This document shows positions 24,721-34,073 of a stretch of DNA of 53,294 nt, one piece after another (positions within the stretch are counted from its first letter, which is position 1; each line of letters starts with the position of its first letter). Made by a program: the position numbers and the translations under genes. The notes below the pieces were generated by a model. The model searched no databases. It worked only from the letters and a program-made list of their open reading frames with translations, and was not told the origin of the DNA. Origin of the DNA: JAHZFN01 sp965149945 (GTDB lineage: Bacteria > Bacillota > Dehalobacteriia > UBA4068 > UBA4997); assembly GCA_965149945.1 (NCBI GenBank), contig CBCTTQ010000011.1, positions 1 to 53,294 of the forward strand. Direction: 5' to 3'.

Positions 24721-26940
24721 TTATTCCGCCTCCTCTAAATTCATAATCCCCCAAATAATTTTGCTGATTTCCGCGCGTGTCAGCCCCGCGTCGGGATCAA
24801 ACCGATCGTTGCCGACCCCGTTGATGATGCCCAATTCATAAAGCGCAAGCACCGCGGGATCCGAAGTATCCGTGAAAGGCGAAGTCGTCAGTGTGGTTTC
24901 CGCTTCCAGCGCCTCGGCGGCCGCCCGGCAGAATTCCAAACGGGAAACGATTGCCGTCGATTCCACCGCCGCGGGAATCAAACCATCGGCTACCGCCCGG
25001 TCAATATAACCGCTGGCCCAATTGGAGCCGGTAGGCGCTTGTTCTTCATAGCCGGTGGTCAGCATCAACAATTTCAAAGCAGCCCCCCATTCCAGCTCTC
25101 CTTGGGGATCGAAACGACCGCCGCCCACACCGTTTACCACATTGGCATTGGCCAAATCCATCACGTAAGAATAATACCAGCTGCCTTCCGTCACATCACT
25201 AAAACTGTTTTGCAAGGTCACCGTAATAACTTGAGAAGAAGGTTGATATTGATTGTTCACCACTTCCAGACGATAGGTACCCGCTTTGGGCATAGCATTG
25301 CCCTCCGACAGGAAATAAGACGCCTTCACGGTCAAAACAGCGCCGTCGCGTTCCAAATAAGAAGAAGGAATCAAGCTGCGGCTGTCATCCTCAGACAGTA
25401 CATACACCTGCGCCGCCGCGGCGTATTGATTGTCCGAAGAAGTGATGGTCAAAGCCTCTCCCCAATTGACATCGGTCGGCACAGATAAAGTACCGCCGCC
25501 CTGCTTCAAATTTACAGAAACATTTTTGTTCGCATAACGGGAAGCATGGAAAATAAAACTGTACGACCCCGTCTTGGTAAACAAGCTCTGATCAAAGGTA
25601 ATGGTTTTTGCCGTATGATTAACAGTATACAAATCAGAATCTACCGTCACATAACCATTGACACCGGGGCTTTTCAAGGTCACAAAAGTCAGCGCCTCAG
25701 TCCATGCCGACCACTCCGACGCCGTCACACCGGAAGCCGCGGTAAACACCAGATCCTGTCCGGTCATACCGCTGTACATGGTTTGGAAATTGGGCGCCTG
25801 TCCGGGATATTTATAGGTCTGAATCCCTTCATCGCTCCAGCCTTCCCGCACCGCCGCAGCATAAATGGTCACGGGGTTGCTGTCCACATCCCGTTCGCTC
25901 AAATCAATCTGAATAGGTTCGGTATACAGTGTCTGAGCGGCGCCGTCATAACCATAATAAATTTCCGCGCCGGAAGTACTGCTCTTCATGGTGACCGTCA
26001 AAGTATCGCCGTCACGGCTGAAGCTGACAGTGGGAGCCGCCACGGTTCCCTGCGCCCGCAAGCTGGGCAGGTCGGACATATCTAACCGCAGATTATAAAT
26101 CCACTTGAAATTATCATAGGCGGTGCGATGCGCCGTCATCAAATCCGCCTCGGTCATGGGTAACATCAAACGCAACGCGTAAGTATCCGTCAAAACATCA
26201 TCCAAACAACCCGTTACCTGACCGCCGTTTTTCTCAATATAGGAAGAAATTCCCGGTTCACTGGAATTGGTCAGGTTGTCTGTCGTGGTGCGGCCGGAGA
26301 AAGAATCTGTCGCCAAAATCGCCGGGGTTTCCACACCGGAGGCGAAAACCTGTCTTTTTTCCGAATAATACTCATCCTGCGCTTTATACTGGCTGTTATA
26401 TTCTTCCAGCGTTAAGCCGAATTTGGAATTATCTTCTCCGGCAACCTCCCAGCCCAGTTTCCAACCGATGTCATCATCATAGAGATCCGGGAAATAATAA
26501 CGGGTGGCGCCGTACAAATCCTCATAGCTCCAGCCGCGGCTGTAACTTCCGTAGCCGTCCGTCGCCATGAAACGGATTGTGTCATTGCCGTTAAAGGTGA
26601 GTTTGCTCACGCCGGACACATCGCTGGTGTCAATGACATACTCCAGCAATTCCGAAATGGTAAAACCTCTGGCGGCTCCGTACTGTGTAGTGGGATAATT
26701 ATCCGTCGCGGAAAAAGAGTAATTGCCGCCGTCGGCCTGTCCGTGCGCCAGTTCTTTCAACTCGGATAACGTCATCACTCGCAGCAAAACCGACTCATTT
26801 TGATTATTTTTGACGTAGAAAAACACATTGTCCGCTCGGCCGGATGATACGGTTTTGGCCGTTGCCGTCCCCGCCAAGGCTGCGAAAAATACCAAAACCA
26901 GTCCCAAACAAAGCCAGCGTTTCATGATTCCTTTTCTCAT
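24721..26940 (-). CDS. Secreted SLH-domain surface protein, paralogue B
   Basis: 739 residues from ATG 26940 (GGGGAGG 7 nt upstream; an ATG six codons in is possible). Signal peptide to about residue 28, N-terminal domain (FTISELLEYV, YEDLYGATRYYFPDLY, LRLMLPMTEADL) shared with paralogue A, a chitobiase-type C-terminal beta domain (GAEIYYGYDGAAQ), a further beta domain related to hemoblobin/HtaA-like or NEAT-like outlines (about 370-570; family not certain), then three SLH repeats (about 580-735). It is co-transcribed with paralogue A and probably with the phosphatase gene upstream. Confidence 0.8.
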   Translation of the reverse strand: MRKGIMKRWLCLGLVLVFFAALAGTATAKTVSSGRADNVFFYVKNNQNESVLLRVMTLSELKELAHGQADGGNYSFSATDNYPTTQYGAARGFTISELLEYVIDTSDVSGVSKLTFNGNDTIRFMATDGYGSYSRGWSYEDLYGATRYYFPDLYDDDIGWKLGWEVAGEDNSKFGLTLEEYNSQYKAQDEYYSEKRQVFASGVETPAILATDSFSGRTTTDNLTNSSEPGISSYIEKNGGQVTGCLDDVLTDTYALRLMLPMTEADLMTAHRTAYDNFKWIYNLRLDMSDLPSLRAQGTVAAPTVSFSRDGDTLTVTMKSSTSGAEIYYGYDGAAQTLYTEPIQIDLSERDVDSNPVTIYAAAVREGWSDEGIQTYKYPGQAPNFQTMYSGMTGQDLVFTAASGVTASEWSAWTEALTFVTLKSPGVNGYVTVDSDLYTVNHTAKTITFDQSLFTKTGSYSFIFHASRYANKNVSVNLKQGGGTLSVPTDVNWGEALTITSSDNQYAAAAQVYVLSEDDSRSLIPSSYLERDGAVLTVKASYFLSEGNAMPKAGTYRLEVVNNQYQPSSQVITVTLQNSFSDVTEGSWYYSYVMDLANANVVNGVGGGRFDPQGELEWGAALKLLMLTTGYEEQAPTGSNWASGYIDRAVADGLIPAAVESTAIVSRLEFCRAAAEALEAETTLTTSPFTDTSDPAVLALYELGIINGVGNDRFDPDAGLTRAEISKIIWGIMNLEEAE

Positions 26941-27021
26941 ACCGGTTCCTCCCCTAATCTGTACACAAAATTCTTTCGTCTTTCTATTTGACCGCCTTAG
27001 ACACTGTTGTTTTTGAGCTTC

Positions 27022-28470
27022 TTAACGGCGCTCTTGGATCAATTCCCGCTGGGCGTCGCTGAGCAAATCGCCACCGCCGAAAGAACCGTTGCCATAGCCC
27101 AAAATCAACCCTTCCTCATAAGCCCAAGTCACACTGTCGGAACGATCATCCGTGAAAGGAGACGCGCCGGCAGGAGCGGGCGATCCTGCCGCTTGCCACA
27201 GCAGTTCAATATATTCTCCCCGCGTCAGCGTAAAGGTTCGCTGATTCACAGAGACAAAATCCATTTCCTGTCCCGCCGCGTCTCTGGTGCTGACAGTCAA
27301 AGAATCGGCGTTTGCTTCCACCAATTGATAATTGGAAGTACCGTAAATGGTACACGCCGCCTTGCTTTCATCGGCGGAATCATAAAATTTGCTGCCGGAA
27401 ACCCCCATGATATACGGGATACCGTTTTCTTCATCAATCCGTCCGTTCAACAACGGATAACTGCGGCTGTAGACATGCTGATGACCTTCCAACACCAAAT
27501 CCACACCGTATTGTTCAAAAATAGGCGCCCAATTGGCCAACAGAGCCGCCGCCGTATTATCACTGTGTACCGCCTGCACCGGTACATGGGTTACCACCAC
27601 CTGCCAGCGAGCGGTGCTCCCCGCCAACTCCGAGGCAATCCAGGCATTGACCCGCGCGTAATCGGCTTCTGTCAAATTCTGCTCCCCGGAATAAATCCAT
27701 GAATTCAGCACCAGCACCTGACAATCGCCTACCCGCAGGGACTAAAATTCTTCTTCAAATCCTTCCGGGCCGTTTTCAGGCCAAGCAAACAATTTCAACA
27801 TCAACTCCGGCTTACCGCCCAGGAAGTTACTTTCGTGGTTGCCGGCAGTGGCAAACATAGGAAACTGAGAAAACAACACTTCCCCACAAGTGCGGAACAA
27901 ATCAAATTGCTCCAAAGAAATGCCGCTGTTCACCATATCGCCGCCCAACAACACAAAAGCCAGCGCGGGATTTTGCTCATACACCGTTCGGCAAAGTTCT
28001 CCCCAACGGGCATAATCACCCTCTGTGTCGCTGTCCGGCTGTACATCACCCAAATAAGCAAAGGTCACCGCGTCACTGCCCGTCGCTTGCGTGCGGAAAA
28101 TTTTCTGTTCCGACCAGCCTGTTTCCTCACTGCCTACGCGATACACATAAGCGGTATCAGGCTGCAAAGAAGCGGCTTCCGCCTGATAATTCCAAGCGCC
28201 GCTGCCGTCCAGACTGACGTCTTCCACCGAGGCGGCAAACTCTGCCGCTTCTTCAAAAGCAGCGCGGTCATAAGCTTCTTGAGTCACCAATTGCAAACAA
28301 GCGTCGGTGTTTTCGCTGTCCCGCCAGGAAACATGAATATCGGTGGCTGGGTCTCCCGTCCAAGACAAGGTAATCGCGGAAGGCGCGCCGTAAGCCAACG
28401 TCCCGCCCAACAACACAAAAGTCAGCGCCAACACCAACAATAAAGGAATTTTCCGTCCGGATTTCTTCAT
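27022..28470 (-). pseudogene. Secreted metallophosphatase (purple acid phosphatase-like) interrupted by in-frame TAG
   Basis: One frame of 482 codons with a single TAG at 27742-27744. From ATG 28470 (AAGGAG 9 nt upstream): signal peptide, fibronectin-like N-terminal domain of purple acid phosphatases, then metallophosphoesterase motifs LGDVQPD, LLGGDMVNSG and AGNHES; after the TAG come VVVTHVPVQAV, LEGHQHVYSR and a single SLH-like repeat. All metal-binding motifs are kept on both sides. Homologues usually have a Tyr at the stop position (F-Y-S), one base from TAG. It is either a recent nonsense mutation, a sequencing error, or readthrough. A short product from 27717 would lack half of the active site. 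Confidence 0.75.
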
Positions 28471-28577
28471 CGATACCGCTCCTTCGTCAAAAATTCTTTT
28501 TTTCATATTCGCAACAAATCCGCAATTTTTAACCTCTTCCTCTTTGCAAGAATAAAAAGAGAGTCTTCAACATATTT

Positions 28578-28606
28578 ATATTATCATGAAAATAATTATT
28601 TGTAAA
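28578..28606 (-). promoter_or_regulatory. Candidate promoter of the phosphatase/SLH gene group
   Basis: Minus strand TTTACA (28606-28601), 17 bp, TAATAT (28583-28578). A 12-bp palindrome AAATAATTATTT (28590-28601) lies in the spacer and could be an operator. The remainder of 28607-28900 shows no gene. Confidence 0.45.
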
Positions 28607-28900
28607 GAGAAATTATCCCATAAAAAAACCGTCCCGCCCAAAGCACGAAGCCATTTCCTTATTTTCAAAAAGAAACAATTTTCAGACGGCGCGACCCTCG
28701 AAGCCGGCGGCGCTTTTCATAAACCCGCTTCGGCAGCCAACACCCCAAAAAGCGGATTCTTTCTTATTTAAAAGACATCGCGCTTTTTCGCGGAACGCCT
28801 GTTGTAAACTCACGAAAAAACAGTTCTTCCCCCGCGCTTTTTATTCTTTTCTACATTATTATAATATTACGACTATTTCATAACCTTCCGGTTAAAACTC

Positions 28901-28944
28901 ACAAAAAAGACGGGCTGTTTCCCATCAGGGAAACGACCCGTCTT
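28901..28944 (-). terminator. Terminator of the fatty acid synthesis operon
   Basis: Minus strand AAGACGGG pairs with CCCGTCTT (28907-28914 and 28937-28944) with an inner GTTTCCC/GGGAAAC stem and a 4-nt loop, followed by six T. It lies about 100 bp after fabZ. Confidence 0.85.
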
Positions 28945-29042
28945 GTGTTTCTTCTTCAAAAAAATCGTTTCTTTACCCGTTTAAAACATGCCAAACATTC
29001 CTGCCCGAAGAAAATTCTTTTTCAAAAGCAGTCGCGGCCGCG

Positions 29043-29504
29043 CTACATCAGAGCAAAGGAAAACTCGGCGGAAACCGCCAGTTTGCCGTTGACTTTTCCT
29101 TTTCCTACAGCAAAACAAAAAGGTTTTTTGACGCGCGTAATTTCACATTCTGTTTCCAACGTATCACCGGGCAACACTTTGTTGCGGAATTTCACCTTGT
29201 TCAGGCCGGTAAAATAAGGCGTTTTACCCTGTTCATCCTGAAATTCCGGCAATTCACTCAGCAAAACACTACAGGCCTGTGCCATCATCTCACAGAGAAC
29301 CACACCGGGTACCACGGGATTGCCGGGGAAATGCCCCCGCAAAAACCATTCGTCCCCTTTCACCGTATAACGGCCTACGGCGGTTTTCACCGTATTTTCG
29401 CCGTCTTGAACAGTACATACCCGTGCTTCATCCACCAATAACATCGGTTCCCGATGGGGAATAATTTCTTTAATCGCAGTGCGATCCAGCCACCGTTCTT
29501 CCAT
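29043..29504 (-). CDS. fabZ: 3-hydroxyacyl-ACP dehydratase FabZ
   Basis: 153 residues from ATG 29504, chosen because GGGAGG lies 7 nt upstream (a GTG five codons earlier is less likely). Hot-dog fold enzyme that removes water from 3-hydroxyacyl-ACP. The motif HREPMLLVD is at 17-25, catalytic His58 in GHFPGNPVVPG and Glu72 in LCEMMAQ. Last gene of the fab unit. Because no fabA or fabM is in the operon, unsaturated fatty acid formation is not explained here. acc genes, which often follow in Clostridia, are absent from this locus. Confidence 0.93.
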   Translation of the reverse strand: MEERWLDRTAIKEIIPHREPMLLVDEARVCTVQDGENTVKTAVGRYTVKGDEWFLRGHFPGNPVVPGVVLCEMMAQACSVLLSELPEFQDEQGKTPYFTGLNKVKFRNKVLPGDTLETECEITRVKKPFCFAVGKGKVNGKLAVSAEFSFALM

Positions 29505-29558
29505 TTCAACACCTCCCACGCGTCGGTCTTTGGGAATACCGCGCGTTTTGACCGTTTT

Positions 29559-30806
29559 TTATTCGTTCACTCTGCCAAAAATCAAGCAGGCGTTATGACC
29601 GCCGAATCCCAAAGAAGTGGAAAACGCGTAGTCAATCTGCGCTTCGCGGCTTTGATTGGGTACATAATCCAAATCACATTCCGGATCGGGTTCTTGATAA
29701 TTGATGGTGGGGGGAACTTGATTTTCTTCAATGGCTTTGATACAAACCAGCGCTTCCACCGCACCGGCGGCGCCTAACAAATGTCCGGTCATGGACTTGG
29801 TTGAGCTGATGAGCAGACGGCGGGCGGCGTCTTCTCCCATGGCGGCTTTGATAGCCATGGTTTCCGTTTTGTCATTGAGCGGAGTGCTGGTGCCGTGAGC
29901 GTTGAGATAAGTATTTTTACCGTCAAATCCCACCAGGCCCGCTTCTTCCATTGCCAAAGAAATGGCTTTGGCGGCGCCTTTGCCTTCCGGTTCCGGAGCC
30001 GTCACATGGTAAGCGTCACAAGTATTTCCGTAACCCAACACTTCCGCGTAAATTTTGGCGCCGCGGGCTTTGGCGTGTTCGTATTCTTCCAAAATCAACG
30101 CGCCGGCGCCTTCGCCCAAAATGAATCCGTCACGGTTTTTATCAAAGGGACGACAGGCGGTTTTGGGGTCATTGTTTTCGCTCAGCGCCATACAGGCGGT
30201 AAATCCGGCCAGCGCCAGCTTGGTAACACAGGCTTCGGTACCGCCGGCAATAATCATATCAGCATAGCCGTGTTTGATAGCGTGCATCGCCTCACCCACC
30301 GAGTGAGTACCGGTGGCGCAGGCGGTCACCACAGGCAAACAAGGACCCTGCGCGTGATATTTGATGGCAACAGTTCCCGCCGCCACATTGGAAATCATCA
30401 TCGGAATCATAAAAGGCGAGGCTCTTCTGGGGCCTTTGGCTTCCAATTTGACAGAACTGTCATAGATGGTGTGCATTCCGCCGATACCGCTGCCGATGTA
30501 TACCCCCAGCCGTTCGGGGTCATATTCATAACTCGTAAGGCCGCTGTCTTCCATCGCCTGAGCCGCCGCCGCCAAAGCATAGATGACCACAATATCGGTT
30601 CTTTTCAACTCAGATTTCGCGATGTAATCTGTGGGCGCAAAGTCCTTCAGCTCCGCCGCGATTTTCACTTTAAAATCTTCTGTATCAAAGGATTTGATAT
30701 AGTCGATGCCGCTTTTTCCCGCCAGCAGATTCTGCCAAGTGGTAGGAACATCATTGCCCACCGGCGTAACACCGCCAATCCCCGTCACAACAACTCTTTT
30801 TTCCAT
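29559..30806 (-). CDS. fabF: Beta-ketoacyl-ACP synthase II
   Basis: 415 residues from ATG 30806 (AAAGG 6 nt upstream; a TTG two codons earlier is possible). Condensing enzyme for chain elongation with malonyl-ACP. The triad is Cys163 in TACATGTH, His304 in NAHGTSTP and His342 in SMTGHLLGAAGAVE. Normal length, cytosolic. It sits between fabG and fabZ with gaps of 93 and 54 bp. Confidence 0.95.
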   Translation of the reverse strand: MEKRVVVTGIGGVTPVGNDVPTTWQNLLAGKSGIDYIKSFDTEDFKVKIAAELKDFAPTDYIAKSELKRTDIVVIYALAAAAQAMEDSGLTSYEYDPERLGVYIGSGIGGMHTIYDSSVKLEAKGPRRASPFMIPMMISNVAAGTVAIKYHAQGPCLPVVTACATGTHSVGEAMHAIKHGYADMIIAGGTEACVTKLALAGFTACMALSENNDPKTACRPFDKNRDGFILGEGAGALILEEYEHAKARGAKIYAEVLGYGNTCDAYHVTAPEPEGKGAAKAISLAMEEAGLVGFDGKNTYLNAHGTSTPLNDKTETMAIKAAMGEDAARRLLISSTKSMTGHLLGAAGAVEALVCIKAIEENQVPPTINYQEPDPECDLDYVPNQSREAQIDYAFSTSLGFGGHNACLIFGRVNE

Positions 30807-30899
30807 AGTCAACCTTTATCAGCCTTTCCAGTTTATTATTTGCCATCCGACAAGGACGGCTTTTGTTATCAATTCTTCATCCGCGTTTTTCAAACAGCG

Positions 30900-31646
30900 T
30901 CAAATATATAATCCACCGTCGATTTTAATCACTTCGCCGGTAATATAATCAGAAGACGCTAAAAATACCGCCAATTGAGCAATCTCTTCCGGACGAGCCA
31001 AACGCCCCAAAGGAATTGCTTTGGCCGCTTCCGTCAACACCTGTTCGTTCATGGAAGCGGTCATATCCGTTTCCACAAAACCGGGCGCGATGGCATTACA
31101 GGTGATGCCGCGAGAACCCAATTCCCTGGCGGTGGTTTTGGTCAAGGCAATCATTCCCGCTTTAGCGGCAGAATAGTTAGCCTGACCGGCATTGCCCATC
31201 AATCCGGCGATGGAAGCCATGTTGATGATTTTGCCGCCGCGCTGGCGCAGCATCACAGGTCCTACATGACGAATCATATTAAACGCGCCCTTCAAATTGA
31301 TGTTGATGACCGCGTCAAAATCTTCCTCTTTCATGGTAATCAACAGCCCATCCCGCAGAATGCCGGCATTATTCACCAACAAATCCACCGAACCGAACTC
31401 TTTTTTCACCCGCGTCACGACATCTTTGGTGGCGGCGAAATCCGTCACATCACAGTGAAACGCTTTTCCTTTCACGCCCAGCGATTCCAGTTCCGCCACG
31501 GTTTCTTCGGCGGCTTCTTGGCTGCCGATGTCTAAAATAGCCACATTAGCGCCCGCTTTGGCAAAAGCCAAAGCGATGGCTTTGCCGATGCCGCGAGCCC
31601 CGCCGGTGATAACGGCGTTTTTGTCCTGTAAAAATTTTTCAGTCAT
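30900..31646 (-). CDS. fabG: 3-oxoacyl-ACP reductase
   Basis: 248 residues, short-chain dehydrogenase. NADP-binding TGGARGIG is at 14-21, NNAG at 92-95, catalytic Ser145, Tyr158 and Lys162 (YSAAK), and the C-terminal YITGEVIKIDGGLYI. It reduces 3-oxoacyl-ACP to the 3-hydroxy form. The ATG at 31646 follows fabD by 24 bp and has GGAG 8 nt upstream. Confidence 0.95.
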   Translation of the reverse strand: MTEKFLQDKNAVITGGARGIGKAIALAFAKAGANVAILDIGSQEAAEETVAELESLGVKGKAFHCDVTDFAATKDVVTRVKKEFGSVDLLVNNAGILRDGLLITMKEEDFDAVININLKGAFNMIRHVGPVMLRQRGGKIINMASIAGLMGNAGQANYSAAKAGMIALTKTTARELGSRGITCNAIAPGFVETDMTASMNEQVLTEAAKAIPLGRLARPEEIAQLAVFLASSDYITGEVIKIDGGLYI

Positions 31647-31670
31647 CGTTCTTTCTCCATTCTCCCCGCC

Positions 31671-32609
31671 TTATCCGCGCAGGGCTTCCAGGGTGGCTTC
31701 CAGGGTAGCCTGATTGTCCACATTGTAACAGGTAACGTCCGGCGCGATTTTTGCCACCAGTTTGGACAAAGTCTTGCCGCAGCCCACTTCCACAAAAAGA
31801 GAGATACCGTCTCGCACCATGTTCTGAATGGTTTTTTCCCATTGCACCGGGTGATTGATTTGGCGGTGCAGTAAAGCGGGTACTTCTTTTTGCGGATCCG
31901 TCATCGGATACGGTTCCGCCGTACAATTGGCATAAACCGGCAGTCCCGGCGCTTTGTACACATAGTTAAGCAGTTCCTTTTCAAAGGCGTCCGCCGCGCT
32001 CTGCATATAAGGAGAATGAAAACCGCCGCTCACCGCCAAAGGCAGCGCCCGACCTTTCATCTCTTTTACTTCCCGGGCAAATTCATCAAAACCGCCCACC
32101 TTACCGGCAACCACTACCTGCTGACCGCAGTTGAAATTTACCGGATAGATATCGGGATATTTTTCGCAAAGCGTCACCACCTGGTCGGTGGTCAATTTCA
32201 CCACCGCCATCATGGTGCTGTTGCTGTCATTGGAAGCTTTATCCATGTATTCCGCCCGTTTGCAAACCAAACGAAAGGCGTCTTCATCCGTCATGGCTCC
32301 GGCAAAAGCCAGCGCGGAAAATTCACCGAGGGAAAACCCTGCCACGGCGTCCGCTTCGATACCGGCTTCCCGCACGGCGGCAGCCGCCGCCAAATCCACA
32401 CAATACAAACAGGGCTGGGTATTAATGGTTTGCGCCAGCAATTCCTTGCTGCCGGTAAAACATTGTTCAGAAGTTCCCGGGCGTACCGCGTCCGCCATCC
32501 GAAAAATTTCGGCCGCGGCGGGACTGACCTGACAAAGCTCCTGACCCATTCCTGTATACTGCGCCCCCTGTCCTGAAAACAAAAGGGCAATTTTCTGATT
32601 TTTGATCAT
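31671..32609 (-). CDS. fabD: Malonyl-CoA:ACP acyltransferase
   Basis: 312 residues from ATG 32609, preceded by GAGGAG at 6-nt spacing. It loads malonyl groups onto ACP. The segment LLFSGQGAQYTGMG is at 9-22, the nucleophile Ser93 in GFSLGE, the partner His198 in GGFHSPYM. Full length for the family. It lies between fabK and fabG. Confidence 0.95.
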   Translation of the reverse strand: MIKNQKIALLFSGQGAQYTGMGQELCQVSPAAAEIFRMADAVRPGTSEQCFTGSKELLAQTINTQPCLYCVDLAAAAAVREAGIEADAVAGFSLGEFSALAFAGAMTDEDAFRLVCKRAEYMDKASNDSNSTMMAVVKLTTDQVVTLCEKYPDIYPVNFNCGQQVVVAGKVGGFDEFAREVKEMKGRALPLAVSGGFHSPYMQSAADAFEKELLNYVYKAPGLPVYANCTAEPYPMTDPQKEVPALLHRQINHPVQWEKTIQNMVRDGISLFVEVGCGKTLSKLVAKIAPDVTCYNVDNQATLEATLEALRG

Positions 32610-32748
32610 CGTTTTCTCCTCTGTTTTTCTTTTTGATTTCAAATAACGAAAAGCGCCTTTTTAAGCGAGGCTTTCCTTTCGTCTCCGTGTATGCTCTGCC
32701 ATCATCGCGACGGCTTATGTTCCTGATAAATCCTAACGAGACGACGCC

Positions 32749-33693
32749 TCAATATTTTTCTTTCACTCTTGCCAAAACCTCTTCGGCTTCTGTGAAGATT
32801 TCCGTAATAATTTCCGAGCAGGTTTGTTTCTTCTTTACCATACCGGCGCTTTGTCCCGCCATGAAACAACCCCGCCGCAAGTCGCCTTCTTTGGCCGCCA
32901 GACGCAAAGCGCCCGCGCCCAGTTTTTCCAAATCCGCCGCGCTGACGGAAGGATCATATTCTTGGCGGAAATACTCCCGCGAAAAAGGTGTTTTTAAGGA
33001 GCGCACCGGATGCCCCAGACGTTTGCCGGTAGCGATGGTGTCGATATCCTTTGCTTTCAGTACTTTTTCTTTATAATTTTCATGGACGGTGCATTCTTCC
33101 GCCACCAAAAAGCGTGTGCCCAGTTGGACCCCTTCCGCGCCCAGCATCAAAGCCGCCGCTACACCGCGTCCGTCCGCGATGCCGCCGGCCGCCAGCACGG
33201 GAATATCCACCACATCGCAAACCTGAGGCACTAAAGTCATGGTGGTCAGTTCGCCTATATGACCGCCCGATTCACAACCTTCGGCAATTACCGCCGCGGC
33301 GCCTTGTTTCGCCACCATTTTGGCGAAGGCCACTGAAGGCACCACCGGAACCACCCGAATGCCCGCGGCCAGCCAATCCGGCATAAATTTTCCGGGGTTG
33401 CCAGCGCCGGTGGTCACCACGGGGACGCCTTCTTCAATAACTACTTGAGCGGCATCCGCCGCATAAGGACTCATCAACATGATATTCACACCGAACGGTC
33501 GATCAGTCAAAGTTTTGGCGCGGCGAATTTCTCCCCGCAGATAATCAGGATCGCCGTTCATGCCGGCAATAATACCCAAACCGCCGGCATTGGAAACCGC
33601 CGCCGCCAAGGTACTTTCCGCAATCCAAGCCATGCCTCCCTGAAAAATAGGATAGGTAATATTCAATAATTCACAAACTCTGGTTTTGATCAT
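32749..33693 (-). CDS. fabK: FMN-dependent enoyl-ACP reductase II
   Basis: 314 residues, TIM-barrel flavoprotein of the nitronate monooxygenase/FabK family. YPIFQGGMAWIAE at 14-26, AEGCESGGHIGE with the conserved His at about 146, AAGGIADGRG and GAEGVQLGTRFL for FMN phosphate binding. It reduces enoyl-ACP with NADH or NADPH. Its place inside the fab operon supports FabK over nitronate monooxygenase. No fabI is visible. Confidence 0.92.
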   Translation of the reverse strand: MIKTRVCELLNITYPIFQGGMAWIAESTLAAAVSNAGGLGIIAGMNGDPDYLRGEIRRAKTLTDRPFGVNIMLMSPYAADAAQVVIEEGVPVVTTGAGNPGKFMPDWLAAGIRVVPVVPSVAFAKMVAKQGAAAVIAEGCESGGHIGELTTMTLVPQVCDVVDIPVLAAGGIADGRGVAAALMLGAEGVQLGTRFLVAEECTVHENYKEKVLKAKDIDTIATGKRLGHPVRSLKTPFSREYFRQEYDPSVSAADLEKLGAGALRLAAKEGDLRRGCFMAGQSAGMVKKKQTCSEIITEIFTEAEEVLARVKEKY

Positions 33694-33794
33694 CCTTCTC
33701 CTCCCCTGTTTGCACTCAATTGTTTTCGGGCGCAGAGAAACGGTCTGTCCGCCGCGCGATTTCTTCAGCCGGCGGACAGATCAAAGCGGTTCCT

Positions 33795-34019
33795 TTAGGC
33801 ATTTTGTTTTTCTTCAATGATTTTCACCAAATCACCTACAGTTTTCAAATCAGGGCTCATTTCCACTTCAACGCCGAATTCGTCATCCAACTGCATCAAT
33901 ACATCCACCACGTCCAAAGAATCAAACTCCATTTCTTCAAAGGTGGTTTCCATGGTGATGTCTTTCACATCCAAATCCTTGTAGTCCGCCAAAAGCTGTG
34001 CCAATTTTTCAAAAACCAT
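33795..34019 (-). CDS. acpP: Acyl carrier protein
   Basis: 74 residues from ATG 34019, selected because GAGG lies 8 nt upstream; an ATG at 34040 has no comparable site. Acidic four-helix carrier with the pantetheine-bearing Ser34 in EFDSLD. It lies between fabH and fabK and supplies the acyl carrier for the pathway. Confidence 0.95.
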   Translation of the reverse strand: MVFEKLAQLLADYKDLDVKDITMETTFEEMEFDSLDVVDVLMQLDDEFGVEVEMSPDLKTVGDLVKIIEEKQNA

Positions 34020-34073
34020 TTTTTCTACCTCACTTTTCATGATTTCTTTTTCTTTTCTAAATTTTGTTATATC

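Noticed and set aside
27742..27744. Selenocysteine codon
   Set aside because: The codon is TAG, not TGA, and the position is normally Tyr.
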